Of a stretch of DNA of 50,172 bases, positions 8,224 through 16,923 are shown one piece after another. The notes under the pieces were generated by a model that was given only the letters and a program-made list of their open reading frames with translations, did no database searches and was not told the DNA's origin. The DNA comes from Chloroflexota bacterium (GTDB lineage: Bacteria; Chloroflexota; Dehalococcoidia; Lucifugimonadales; UBA3495), in contig JAPOQH010000016.1 in assembly GCA_026710825.1 (NCBI GenBank), forward strand, positions 1-50,172. The letters are read 5' to 3'. How positions within the stretch are numbered: position 1 is the first letter of the stretch; every line of letters begins with the position of its first letter. The position numbers were made by a program, and so were the translations under genes.

Positions 8224-11200
8224 TCAGTTCAGATTGAAACGGGCGGCTGGCGCGGGTTCCTGCGTCGTGCGGTCCGGCAGGGGCCATGCCGGTTGTGCTG
8301 ACCCTCCGTAAGCGTCCAAGGGCTGATGGCGCTCCGGCTGGGCAGGCCGTATGGGGCCGTAGAGGAGATTTGTGGCTGCGGTCATGGTGTCGTCGTCGGC
8401 GTTGGAGCGGTTGACGACGAGGCCCTTCTCCAGCGACGCCACCGGTACGCCGTCTCGGAATACCACCCGATTGCCCGGTTGGGTGGGTACCCGTTCGCCC
8501 GGTGTGATGATACCTGCCAGGTTCAGCGGATCGCAGGCGGACACAACCTCCAGGACCCCGGGTGCAGTGGCGCGGTGAGCCTCCCGCAGAGTGGCGACCA
8601 CATCGGGTAGGGCGAACTGCTCACCGACAAAACCGGCTACGAATCGGCCACCCCTGATTTCTCCTCTCGCTTCCAGGCGGCGGTATACCCGCACCAAGTC
8701 GCGCCAGCGGGGAGCCATCCTTTCCCTGGCGAGTAGCTCCGGAAACACCACGCCGTAGCGGTGCAGCAGTTGCATGGCCTTGGCCTCGTTGGGGTCCCCA
8801 GTCGTATCGAAGGACTCCAGCAGGGACCACCGCCCGGCGCTGAATTGCCGTTGGGAACGCGGCCGGTGGGACGCTGGAGGCTGGCTGTCGCTACGTGGGG
8901 AGCGCGACCGGGCGGACACAGGGCCCCCGTTGCGGCCGGCGCGCTTGCGGTCGGCCCGACCGCGATTGGGTTTCCCGTTGATGCGAGCGCGGAGAGGGGC
9001 AATGCTGTCGGATGTCACCAGCCCGTTGGCCACCAGCTGCCACAGGGCTTCTTCCACGTCCGAAGGCAGACGCCGGGTGCGGGCGATCAGGTCGCTTTCG
9101 AAGCAGGCGCCCCTGGTGGACAGGATTTCCAGTATCTCGGCCATCGCTCCGGTCAGGCTGTCCACCGCCTCAGGAGCCGGGTCCAACAGCCAATCCAGGG
9201 ACTCCCGCAGGGCGAGGGTGATGTTGGACGTTCGTGTCAGGGCAGCGGCCCGTTGCCCCGCGCTCACGCCGGATGCCAAGTTGTTGCCACGGGACAACCG
9301 TCCCCACGCGACCTCACCTCCGGTGCAAAGGCGGTCCAGCAAATCCGGGCTGTAGTCCCGGACTCGGCGAGCCAGCAGTTCCGACTCCCATGACGCCGCG
9401 GCGGTTTCGAATCCCTGGAGCTTGTCGATGACGTCCAGCAATCCTCCTTCGCCCATCGTCAGCCAATCGGTGGCCGCATACTGCCACTGAAACAGGAAGC
9501 GCATGAACGATGATTGTGGAACCGGCTCGATCTCCTGGCGCAGGCGACCTACGGTGGCACGGTGGATGCGGGCAAGAATCCGCCGATCGCAGAATTCTTC
9601 CTCGTCGACGCCGGCGCGAAAGCTGCCCCGCAAAACCAGACCCTCGTTTTCCAGGGTAACCACCGCGGTCTCGACGTTTGACGGAGGGAGACACAGCAAC
9701 CTCGCCATTTCGTTGGTGGTGAATGGGCCGGAGCACTCAGCCCAGCCGCGTACCAGGTGCAGCACCGCACCTTCGGTCTCGATTTGCTCTCGGCGGGGTA
9801 GAATCGCACGAGACGGTTGGTCGCCCACTGTTTCCACGGAGGCGGCCGGGTAGGCGGCGGAGACCAGCGTCGCATGCTCGGCGTCCAACCACAGGGTCGA
9901 GCCTTCCGGTGAGGTAACGAGCATCACCCGTCCGGACCGGGCCAGTTCCTCAAACCATTGAAGGATCATCTCTCGGGAAGCCATTTCGGTACGGACCACC
10001 AGTTCGTCCGGTGGCGCGACCCCCAGGGTCAGCAGCGCGTCGTGGAGTTCGTCGGCGTCACGGATGGCCGGCCAGGCGTATGCCGACTCGGTGCGGATGG
10101 CGTCCGGGTCCAGTGCGGACAGATCGCTGGCATCTTCCGGCAAGGCGCGACGCAGGGTAACTGCCCGGGCTCGCCGCTCCTCCAGTGGCGCGTCGTCCAG
10201 GAAAGCATAGGGCATGGCGTTGAGAATCTGGTGGGCGAACACCGAGGGCTGAACCGTGTCACGGGCTAACACTTCAATTGAGCCGCCTCGTATGGATGTC
10301 AGGACACGCTTCAGACCCTCGAGGTCCATTGCTTCGGTGAGACAGTCGCGCGTGGTCTCGAACACCAGCGGATGGTCCGGGGGCTCGATATCGCCGGGCA
10401 TGGCGTTGTCCTGGCATTGGACCTGGGCCGGGAAAACGGAGGCCAGCAGGTCGTCTGAGCGCATCCTCTGCAGTGGGGCGGGCACCTTTTTGCCGCCGGT
10501 TTGCCTCAGCAGGGCCAGGAAACGCGATGCGTTCCATCGCCAGCGTGTCCCGTATAAGGGCGCCTGGAATACCGCCTGGGTCAGCACCTCGTCGACAGTG
10601 TTGGGCGAGAGATAGTTGAACACGTCGCCCAGGGGGAAGGACATGCTGGGACCCAGCGAAAAATTCAGCCCATCGTCGGTGGCCGTCGCCTGGAGTTCGA
10701 AGTCGAATGTGCGGCAGATGCGCTTGCGCAGCGCCATACCCCAAGCCCGGTTGATAGCCGCGCCGAAAGGAGCGTGAATCACCAACTGCATGCCGCCGCT
10801 CTCGTCGAAGAACCGCTCAGCCACCACTCTGTTGGCGGAGGGCACCACACCCAGCACTCGCTTTCCTTCAACGAGGTAGGCCACAAGCTGGCGGGCCACC
10901 TCCGGCGACACTCCGGTTTCGGAAACCAGCCACGATTCAGCATCCGGCGGGCTGTCCAGAAGACGATCGATGCCCTCGCGGAGTTGCGTAATCTCATCGG
11001 AGAGTTCCCAGGTGCGGCCGGGCGCCTCGCCCAACCAGAAGGGAATGGTCGGCAGATTGCCCTGGGCGTCTTCAACCCGGACGCGTCCGCTCTCCACCCT
11101 GCGGATTTTCCAGGGGGTGTTGCCCAACAGGAAAATATCACCGGCCATACTCTCGATGGCGAAGTCCTCGTTGACCGTGCCAACGAAAGTGCCGTCGGGG

Positions 11201-12729
11201 TCGAGCACGACATCGTAGTCGGCATTGTCCGGAATGGCCCCGCCGCTGGTGAGGGCCGCGATACGCGCTCCCCGGCGTCCCTTCAACACTTGATTGATGC
11301 CGTCCCGGTGCAGGTGTGCGCCGTTCCGTCCCTGCCGGGGCGCAAATCCCTGGGAAAGGGATGCAACAACCTGGTCGAACCGGTCCCGAGGCAGTTCCCG
11401 ATATGGGTAAGCCTTCCGGCACAAATCGAACAGCGCGTCCTCCTCCCAGTCCTCGGAGGCGCAGGCGGCCACCATCTGCTGGGCCATCACGTCCAGCGGC
11501 CAGGGCGGGATTACGAAGGTGTCCAGGTTTCCTTGCCGGAGCGCCCGGGACAGAGCGGCGCACTCCAGTAGTTCATCCCGGGTCAGGGGGAACAGATTGC
11601 CTTTTGGCACTCCCCCAACAGTGTGCCCCGATCGACCCACGCGCTGCACCAGCAACCCAATGGAACGGGGAGAGCCGATCTGGCAGACCAGGTCGATATC
11701 GCCAATGTCGATGCCCAGTTCTAGCGAGGCGGTGGCCACGCACACCTTCACCTGCCCGTTTTTCAGCTTCTGCTCGGCCGCCAACCGGGTGGCTCGGGAC
11801 AGGCTGCCGTGATGGGCGACCACCGCCTCCTCGCCCAGTCGGGCCGAAAGCTGGTGCGAGACTCGCTCCACCAGCCGACGGGTATTGACGAAGACCAGGG
11901 TGATGGCGTGGGTCTCCGTGAGCCCGGCGATCGCATCCAGGGTCTCACCCCAGATTTCATGGGTGGCGATGGGGCCAAGTTCCTGTGCCGGCAGCTGCAC
12001 GGACAGGTCGATCTTGCGGCGACTGCCCGTGTCCACAACAACGCAATCGGTATTTCCATCGGCGTCGATGTGCCGGTTGCCCACCAGGAAGCGTGCCATC
12101 TCGGACAATGGCCGCTGGGTGGCGGACAGACCAATGCGAGTGATGGGCTCCTCGGAAAGCTGGCACAACCGCTCAACCGACAGGGCCAGGTGGGCGCCAC
12201 GTTTGTCGTCGGCCACCGCGTGAATCTCGTCCAGGATCAGCGTTCTGACGTGCTTCAAGCCGCGCCGCCCGCTCTCCGAAGTGAGCAGTATGTACAGCGA
12301 TTCCGGCGTGGTGATCAGGATGTGCGGCGGCCGCTTGGCCATCTTCTGGCGTTCCGATGCGGGGGTGTCCCCGGTGCGCACCGTCGTGGTTATCTTAGGT
12401 ATCGGAGAGCCGGTCTCCTCGGCAAGGTTCGCGATCTCTTCCAGGGGTGTCGCCAGATTTTTCTGGATATCGTTGGACAGGGCTTTCAATGGCGAAACGT
12501 ACACCACCTGTGTCCCTTCGGGCAGACCGGTGTCCATGCCCTGCCGTACCAGTTGATCGATGCAGGTCAGGAAGGCGGTGAGGGTTTTGCCGGACCCGGT
12601 CGGAGCGGCGATCAGCGTGTGCCGTCCCTGGCCGATGGCCGGCCATCCGGTGGCCTGGGCCTCCGTCGGCGCGTCGAACCGGCTGCGGAACCAGCGTTGA
12701 ATGAGGGGATGGAACGAATCCAGAGACAT
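8224..12729 (-). CDS. lhr: Lhr-type superfamily-2 DEAD/DEAH helicase
   Basis: The 1501-residue length matches full-length bacterial Lhr (large helicase-related protein). This is an ATP-driven 3'-5' DNA or DNA:RNA translocase linked to DNA repair. Visible motifs are Walker A at 42-49 (APTGSGKT), DEIH at 167-170, SAT at 202-204, and motif VI region VQRVGRSGHTVGG. The Lhr-specific winged-helix/beta-barrel core follows, then a long C-terminal domain (from ~900) ending in PARFNLN-like sequence at the stop. A basic low-complexity linker (RKRAGRNGGPVSARSRSPRS) near 1290 separates the last domain. The ATG at 12729 follows an AT-rich stretch and is the only sensible start before SLDSFHPLIQRWF. It is a single gene transcribed away from the carboxymuconolactone-decarboxylase-like gene. 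Confidence 0.95.
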   Translation of the reverse strand: MSLDSFHPLIQRWFRSRFDAPTEAQATGWPAIGQGRHTLIAAPTGSGKTLTAFLTCIDQLVRQGMDTGLPEGTQVVYVSPLKALSNDIQKNLATPLEEIANLAEETGSPIPKITTTVRTGDTPASERQKMAKRPPHILITTPESLYILLTSESGRRGLKHVRTLILDEIHAVADDKRGAHLALSVERLCQLSEEPITRIGLSATQRPLSEMARFLVGNRHIDADGNTDCVVVDTGSRRKIDLSVQLPAQELGPIATHEIWGETLDAIAGLTETHAITLVFVNTRRLVERVSHQLSARLGEEAVVAHHGSLSRATRLAAEQKLKNGQVKVCVATASLELGIDIGDIDLVCQIGSPRSIGLLVQRVGRSGHTVGGVPKGNLFPLTRDELLECAALSRALRQGNLDTFVIPPWPLDVMAQQMVAACASEDWEEDALFDLCRKAYPYRELPRDRFDQVVASLSQGFAPRQGRNGAHLHRDGINQVLKGRRGARIAALTSGGAIPDNADYDVVLDPDGTFVGTVNEDFAIESMAGDIFLLGNTPWKIRRVESGRVRVEDAQGNLPTIPFWLGEAPGRTWELSDEITQLREGIDRLLDSPPDAESWLVSETGVSPEVARQLVAYLVEGKRVLGVVPSANRVVAERFFDESGGMQLVIHAPFGAAINRAWGMALRKRICRTFDFELQATATDDGLNFSLGPSMSFPLGDVFNYLSPNTVDEVLTQAVFQAPLYGTRWRWNASRFLALLRQTGGKKVPAPLQRMRSDDLLASVFPAQVQCQDNAMPGDIEPPDHPLVFETTRDCLTEAMDLEGLKRVLTSIRGGSIEVLARDTVQPSVFAHQILNAMPYAFLDDAPLEERRARAVTLRRALPEDASDLSALDPDAIRTESAYAWPAIRDADELHDALLTLGVAPPDELVVRTEMASREMILQWFEELARSGRVMLVTSPEGSTLWLDAEHATLVSAAYPAASVETVGDQPSRAILPRREQIETEGAVLHLVRGWAECSGPFTTNEMARLLCLPPSNVETAVVTLENEGLVLRGSFRAGVDEEEFCDRRILARIHRATVGRLRQEIEPVPQSSFMRFLFQWQYAATDWLTMGEGGLLDVIDKLQGFETAAASWESELLARRVRDYSPDLLDRLCTGGEVAWGRLSRGNNLASGVSAGQRAAALTRTSNITLALRESLDWLLDPAPEAVDSLTGAMAEILEILSTRGACFESDLIARTRRLPSDVEEALWQLVANGLVTSDSIAPLRARINGKPNRGRADRKRAGRNGGPVSARSRSPRSDSQPPASHRPRSQRQFSAGRWSLLESFDTTGDPNEAKAMQLLHRYGVVFPELLARERMAPRWRDLVRVYRRLEARGEIRGGRFVAGFVGEQFALPDVVATLREAHRATAPGVLEVVSACDPLNLAGIITPGERVPTQPGNRVVFRDGVPVASLEKGLVVNRSNADDDTMTAATNLLYGPIRPAQPERHQPLDAYGGSAQPAWPLPDRTTQEPAPAARFNLN

Positions 12730-12973
12730 GACCGGATTTTAACACAGCCCACCCGACGCGTATCTCTCGTGGAGACACCCGGACTGCCGGCGCGTCTATC
12801 GGCTAAAATGCCCCCACAGTCCATTGTAACTATCAGGCCCAGAATTCGGATGCAGGAACCCCGTCGGTTCCGGCGCTACCCGCCACGCTAGAGGATAGTC
12901 CTGTCGAGGAGCGCAATCGCGTTCAGGGCCATCACAATTGGGGAAGGTCCACAGCACGAAATGGAGTTTAGCA

Positions 12974-13726
12974 ATGAGTAAACGCGACGAACTCAGGCGC
13001 AAGGGCAATGAGATACGGGAACGCCTGCAACACGGCACCTATCCCGTGCGGGAGAGGCCCCGGGCGACCACCGGCATCCCGGGCCTCCGCAACTTTACCG
13101 GAGAGTCCATTTTCGGAGCGGTGTGGTCCAGACCTGGATTGGATATCCGTTACAGGATGCTTGCGACCTTATCTGTCCTGACGTCGCTCCAGCGCCTATC
13201 GCAGTTCCAGACCTACGTCCACAGCGCTCTGAACATGGGATTGAGCCCGGAGGAGATCCAGGAAGTACCGATCCATTGCTCCCTGTACGCCGGATTTCCT
13301 TCTGCGGTGAACTCCCTGGAACTGGTCCATGAGGCCTTCCGTGAGCGTGGTATCGAGGCGCCGCAGACAGAGGTTCCTGAGGTGAGTCTCGAGGAACTGG
13401 AGGAGCGAGGTCGTCAACTCCGGGATCAGTTGTTCGGCGTCGAGGGGCAGGGGGGTTACAACAGCGCGCTGATGGAACTCGCGCCCGACCTGCGAACGCT
13501 TACCTACCAGTACGGGTTCGGGGAAATCTTCTTCCGACCTGGCCTGGACCTGAAATCCCGTGTGGTGTGTACCACGGCCGCGCTGGTCGCGGTGCGGGCG
13601 GAGGGCCAGCTACGCAACTTCCTGAGGGCCGGTCCCCGAGTCGGCCTTTCTAAAGAGGAAGTGGTGGAGGTCTTGATTCAGACCGGAGGATACGCTGGCA
13701 ACCTTACTTATACCGAATTGGCCTGA
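12974..13726 (+). pseudogene. Carboxymuconolactone-decarboxylase-family protein, N-terminal ~97%, split by an integrated element
   Basis: The protein holds two carboxymuconolactone decarboxylase-like helical units, at about residues 45-125 and 165-250. These proteins act in aromatic-compound breakdown or as AhpD-like peroxidase partners. I see no CxxC, so the enzymatic role is uncertain. I chose the ATG at 12974 (MSKRDELRRKG) because GGAG stands just before it; an earlier in-frame Met at 12938 has no good site. The second unit breaks off after IQTGGYAG and runs into NLTYTELA and a stop encoded by element DNA. The missing end (YPSALNAISIAAEVWN) lies at 24770-24820 on the far side of the integrated element. 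It aligns with the first unit (YAGFPSAVNSLELVHEAF), so this was one gene before integration. Whether the shortened protein still functions is unknown. Confidence 0.88.
13691..13699 (+). repeat. Left attachment core (attL), inside the split gene
   Basis: TACGCTGGC encodes the Y-A-G where the host gene is interrupted; the partner at 24761-24769 is TTCGCCGGC. Seven of nine bases agree. A tyrosine-recombinase overlap would normally be identical, so the true crossover may be the shorter CGC-GGC region or one copy has mutated. Confidence 0.55.
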
Positions 13727-13802
13727 TTTTGTGCCTATTTACGCTTGACTACTATACCGGGGCGGTATAAAATCGGTATAAAACACAAGCGTAAAGGGTA
13801 TA
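13710..13802. promoter_or_regulatory. Cluster of CGGTAT(AAAA) sites at the left end, likely integrase arm sites and/or integrase promoter
   Basis: Between attL and the integrase start lie ATACCG at 13710-13715 and 13754-13759 (inverted), CGGTATAAAA at 13763-13772 and again at 13774-13783, and GGTATAAG at about 13796-13803. The 13-bp CGGTATAAAATCG at 13763-13775 recurs exactly at the right end (24702-24714). Repeated sites at both ends fit arm-type binding sites of a tyrosine integrase. The TATAAA-rich stretch could also act as the integrase promoter. Confidence 0.6.
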
Positions 13803-13806
13803 AGAT

Positions 13807-15045
13807 ATGACAACGAAATTGACGGCGGCAAGGGTTAGGGAAATCACCAAACCGGGGCATCATGCCGATGGTGGCGGGCTGTATTTGACGGTAGCGGCGA
13901 CGGGAACGAAATCATGGACCCTGCGCACAACCGTTGGCGGCACGCGGGTAATGCGCGGGTTGGGATCGGTCAAGAAACTGACGCTAGCGCAGGCGCGGAA
14001 ATCCGCCATCGCCAACAAAACCGCCTTGCGATCCGGCGGCACTCTCAAACCCGTGCCGGAACGGGTAGAGGCGGCAAAGAAATCCGACGTTCCGACGTTC
14101 GGGCAGGCTATGGAGATCGTACACGGCATATTGCGAAATCAATGGCGGCCATCGCACGCTAAAAAGTGGCTATCGGAGACACGTTACCACTTGGGCGATG
14201 CGTTGGGCAATGCGCCGATCAACGAAATCACGCGGGCGGAACTCGCGGACCTGCTGACACCAATCTATGCCAATCAGCCGGCGACGGCGGCGCGGTTGCG
14301 GGCGCGGTTGCGCCAGATATTCAATTGGGCAACCGCCATCGGGCATTGCCCGTACAGTCCGGCGGATGATGCCTTGAATTGGCTAATCGCCAAACCGCCG
14401 AAGGATGCGGACGCGGAACCCAATCACCGGGCGGCACTGCACCATAGCGAGGTTGCTGATGCGCTGTTGACCGTGCGTATGCGCCATGCCCGCGTTACCG
14501 AGAAAACGGACGCCGGAACGGAGTACCGCATAAACCGCCGGATCACGCCGCCGACCGGCTTTGCCCTGCAACTGGCGATACTGTGCGCTACCCGTGTTGG
14601 TGAGGCGGCAGGGGCGCATTGGGATGAAATAGATTGGGATAACCGCACCTGGACTTTGCCAGCATCGCGCACCAAGCAAAAGGCTACCAACGTCATACCG
14701 CTATCCGACGCGGCGATGGACGTGCTACGCCATGCGGCGCGGCAATTCGGCGGGCGGCAAGGTTGGGTATTCCCGACCAAAAAGGGTACGCCGGTATCAG
14801 CCAAGGCACTATCGGAGGCGGCGCGGGTTTTGCAGTTGGGATGCACGATGCACGGGTTCCGATCATCGTTCCGAGATTGGGCGGCAGAGACATACGGGCC
14901 GAATTGCCGGGATGCCGCCGAGAAACAACTAGGCCATGTTGTGGCAGGCATGACGGAACGGGCATACTACCGATCCCAACTGGTAGAGGAACGGCGCGAG
15001 ATCATGCAAGCGTGGGGCGATTACCTTACAGGGCAACCGTTTTGA
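13807..15045 (+). CDS. Tyrosine recombinase/integrase, P4-like
   Basis: This 412-residue integrase has an N-terminal arm-binding domain of the DUF4102 type (KLTAARVREITKPG, HADGGGLYLTV, GLGSVKKLTLAQAR). A SAM-like core-binding domain lies at about 95-190, and the catalytic domain follows. The active-site set is complete: R263 (ATRVGEAAG), H349 and R352 (MHGFRSSFRDWA), H377 (LGHV) and nucleophile Y387 (ERAYYRS). P4-like integrases usually target tRNA genes; here the element sits inside a protein-coding gene. The ATG at 13807 follows the row of CGGTAT sites, so the protein may bind next to its own start. It is transcribed in the same direction as the rest of the element, next to attL. Confidence 0.95.
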   Translation: MTTKLTAARVREITKPGHHADGGGLYLTVAATGTKSWTLRTTVGGTRVMRGLGSVKKLTLAQARKSAIANKTALRSGGTLKPVPERVEAAKKSDVPTFGQAMEIVHGILRNQWRPSHAKKWLSETRYHLGDALGNAPINEITRAELADLLTPIYANQPATAARLRARLRQIFNWATAIGHCPYSPADDALNWLIAKPPKDADAEPNHRAALHHSEVADALLTVRMRHARVTEKTDAGTEYRINRRITPPTGFALQLAILCATRVGEAAGAHWDEIDWDNRTWTLPASRTKQKATNVIPLSDAAMDVLRHAARQFGGRQGWVFPTKKGTPVSAKALSEAARVLQLGCTMHGFRSSFRDWAAETYGPNCRDAAEKQLGHVVAGMTERAYYRSQLVEERREIMQAWGDYLTGQPF

Positions 15046-15057
15046 CAACGATAGTGG

Positions 15058-15086
15058 TTTACCGGTTGCGAACGGCGTTCTAAAAT
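15058..15086 (+). promoter_or_regulatory. Candidate promoter with inverted-repeat operator in the element's leader region
   Basis: TTTACC (15058-15063) and TAAAAT (15081-15086) are separated by exactly 17 bp. The spacer ends with the inverted repeat GAACGGCGTTC (15070-15080), which would be covered by RNA polymerase and could be an operator. It is placed just after the integrase stop and would transcribe the rep gene. No repressor gene was found in the element, so any regulator would come from host or helper. Confidence 0.4.
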
Positions 15087-15089
15087 AAA

Positions 15090-15123
15090 AAGCACCTGCC
15101 ATATTCCAGTTTGGCAGGTGCTT
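15090..15123. terminator. Perfect 12-bp stem hairpin after the integrase gene
   Basis: Arms AAGCACCTGCCA (15090-15101) and TGGCAGGTGCTT (15112-15123) pair perfectly around a 10-base loop. An A-rich run on the left side makes it a good minus-strand terminator, while on the plus strand no T-run follows. A second hairpin, CGGCAAC/GTTGCCG (15125-15145), stands directly after it. Together they may form an attenuator or RNA-stability element in the leader of the rep gene. Confidence 0.5.
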
Positions 15124-15207
15124 ACGGCAACGGGCGTAGTTGCCGCTAACGCAACGAACCACGGGCAACGGTTCGGAGCGTGATACGCCATAAGTGGAGT
15201 TAGCACT

Positions 15208-16437
15208 ATGACGCTTGAAAAGTATAGCACGAATAACGATTTTTTATCGTTGTGCGAGGGCGCGGATTGTCAAGGCTGTGACGATTGCCCACAAACGCCG
15301 CTATCGGAGATATTCAACCGCCCTTACGCCGCTCCAACGTGGGTAGAGCAATACGCCGAACCGTCGCCGGCATGGTTCGCACACTATGAACGGTTGTATC
15401 TTTTGGAGGTTGGCGAAAATCCCAATGGACACGCCGCCGATTGCGAGTGCCGCGAATGTGAGCAATTCCGACCGGAACCCGCACCGGTCTATTACCGCGA
15501 TTTTGACATGGCGGAATGGCTAAACGTTGCAGACGATGATCTGCTTTGGCACTTGCCGATCCTTGCGCCATCGGGGTTGATAACCCTGCTATCCGCCGGG
15601 CCGAAATCCGGCAAAACGCAATTGTATTGGGGGTTGCTGTCGGAACTCCAACGGTTCGGCACAGTGCTGGGCGATAGGGTTGTGCCGGGATTGCGCGTTA
15701 CCGTATGGACCGAGGAACGGGCGCGGACGCTCAAACAAAAGCAAGCGGACGTGAAACTAGACGTTATCCCGAACTGGCGCATAGTCGGCGTTGGCGACCT
15801 GGAAAACCGCAATTGGGAATTGATGGTTGACGGCGCAATCTCCCAATGGAGCGAAACAGAACCGCCAGACGTGCTATTCATAGACACGATTGGAGATTGG
15901 GCACTCAACGATGATTGGAATGACTACGCCAAAGTCATCGCCGTTTTAGATCCGTTGAAACGACTAGCGACCACGTTCCCGCGCATGGCTATCGTTGGCG
16001 TACACCACAACCGCAAGGCGGCGGGCAATGCCGTTGACGCTGCTAGCGGTAGCAACGCCTTGACCGGCAAGGTTGACAACATCGTGAGCCTAGACAAAAC
16101 CGATAGTTGCGATGATTACACGCGCCGCCTCCGGTTCATGGGGCGCGTACAGCCGGACGGCATGGACGGCGTTGACCTGTATGTGCGGTTTGATCCTAGC
16201 ACCGGCACATACGCCAAAGAGCGCAAGGGCAAGGCTAACGAGGATGCGATCCTAGACCTGTTGCCCGATGCGCCAGACGGCATGACACCAAAGGAAGTAC
16301 ACGAGGCGTTGACTGCCGATGATGATGGCGGAAAACTGACGCTCGGCACAGTGCGGAACATTCTACGGCGGTTGCACGCCGCCGGAACAATCACGCGGAA
16401 CGGAACCGCACGGCTGTATGTATATGCACTCCCCTAG
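15208..16437 (+). CDS. RepA/RecA-fold ATPase with N-terminal Cys cluster and C-terminal winged helix (probable replication protein)
   Basis: This 409-residue protein has three parts. The N-terminal ~90 residues hold cysteines spaced as in a metal site (C16, C21, C24, C27 and C79, C81, C84). Residues ~115-330 form a RecA-like ATPase of the AAA_25/RepA type with Walker A at 130-137 (AGPKSGKT) and a Walker B-like LFIDTIGDW near 225. Residues ~345-409 look like a winged helix (MTPKEVHEAL ... NILRRLHAAGTITR). Proteins of this kind serve as replicative helicases or initiators of plasmids, phages and satellites. Its place right after the integrase and before the structural genes fits that role. Primase motifs are not seen. 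The protein's function is inferred from fold, not from a close homolog. Confidence 0.75.
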   Translation: MTLEKYSTNNDFLSLCEGADCQGCDDCPQTPLSEIFNRPYAAPTWVEQYAEPSPAWFAHYERLYLLEVGENPNGHAADCECRECEQFRPEPAPVYYRDFDMAEWLNVADDDLLWHLPILAPSGLITLLSAGPKSGKTQLYWGLLSELQRFGTVLGDRVVPGLRVTVWTEERARTLKQKQADVKLDVIPNWRIVGVGDLENRNWELMVDGAISQWSETEPPDVLFIDTIGDWALNDDWNDYAKVIAVLDPLKRLATTFPRMAIVGVHHNRKAAGNAVDAASGSNALTGKVDNIVSLDKTDSCDDYTRRLRFMGRVQPDGMDGVDLYVRFDPSTGTYAKERKGKANEDAILDLLPDAPDGMTPKEVHEALTADDDGGKLTLGTVRNILRRLHAAGTITRNGTARLYVYALP

Positions 16438-16460
16438 TAATCGGAGCGTGCGTGCATATA

Positions 16461-16540
16461 GCAAGGGCCAAGGGCCGTGCCTGCCCTTGCCATTGCTAGA
16501 TTAGGGATTGGCGGTATGTGCATACATGGGTCAATCCCTA
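16461..16540. promoter_or_regulatory. Two hairpins between the replication and packaging genes
   Basis: The first hairpin has arms GCAAGGGC (16461-16468) and GCCCTTGC (16483-16490). The second is nested: outer arms TAGGGATTG (16502-16510) and CAATCCCTA (16532-16540), inner arms GTATG and CATAC (16514-16525). The 139-bp gap carries no gene. The cruciform-like structure beside the rep gene may be a replication origin, a regulator binding site or a terminator. The sequence alone does not decide. Confidence 0.45.
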
Positions 16541-16576
16541 ATAGAATGAACATGAACACACAACGGAGGTTGAACG

Positions 16577-16855
16577 ATGGAATACAGATTTCAATACCAG
16601 GTGAAACGACCCGGCGCGAAAGTGAAACCAGCGGATATGACGGTCCAATGTGAAAACGAACCAGGCATAGATCACGTTGACTGCGCTGTTGCGCTGCTTG
16701 CCGCTGCGGTCCAGGCCTTGGAAAAAGAGAAACTGCTATGCCGGGAGGACAAGGACCGGCGGAATAGCCTTGTCAAAATGTGTGGCGAATTGACGGTCAT
16801 ACGCGAGACGCTTGAGAGATTGCCGCTTGAGGAGAATAGCCCTGCCGCTGACTAA
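16577..16855 (+). CDS. Small unknown protein before the large terminase
   Basis: This acidic, mostly helical 92-residue protein has a good ribosome binding site (GGAGG, 8 bases before ATG). The middle (VDCAVALLAAAVQALEKEKL) and the end (LTVIRETLERLPLEEN) could form amphipathic helices. It stands where a small terminase subunit is commonly encoded, directly before the large subunit, but I see no helix-turn-helix and do not recognise the family. It could be a small terminase, a recruitment factor or a regulator. Confidence 0.7.
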   Translation: MEYRFQYQVKRPGAKVKPADMTVQCENEPGIDHVDCAVALLAAAVQALEKEKLLCREDKDRRNSLVKMCGELTVIRETLERLPLEENSPAAD

Positions 16856-16923
16856 CGGACGTTTTTGGGACCCTGGCGCGAAATTCGCGCCGGGGCACCG
16901 ATGAGCGCGGAGGGGAGTAATCT

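Noticed and set aside
7931-8311. 126-codon plus-strand frame before the helicase gene end
   Set aside because: No ribosome site, no recognisable domain, and it runs antisense into the Lhr gene.
13691-13810. tRNA gene as attachment site
   Set aside because: No cloverleaf can be read at either end of the element, while the host reading frame continues exactly across the two ends.
15070-15080. GAACGGCGTTC as a LexA box controlling the element
   Set aside because: The spacer between GAAC and GTTC is 3 bases, not 4 as in the host box at 38437-38450, so it is treated only as a generic inverted repeat.
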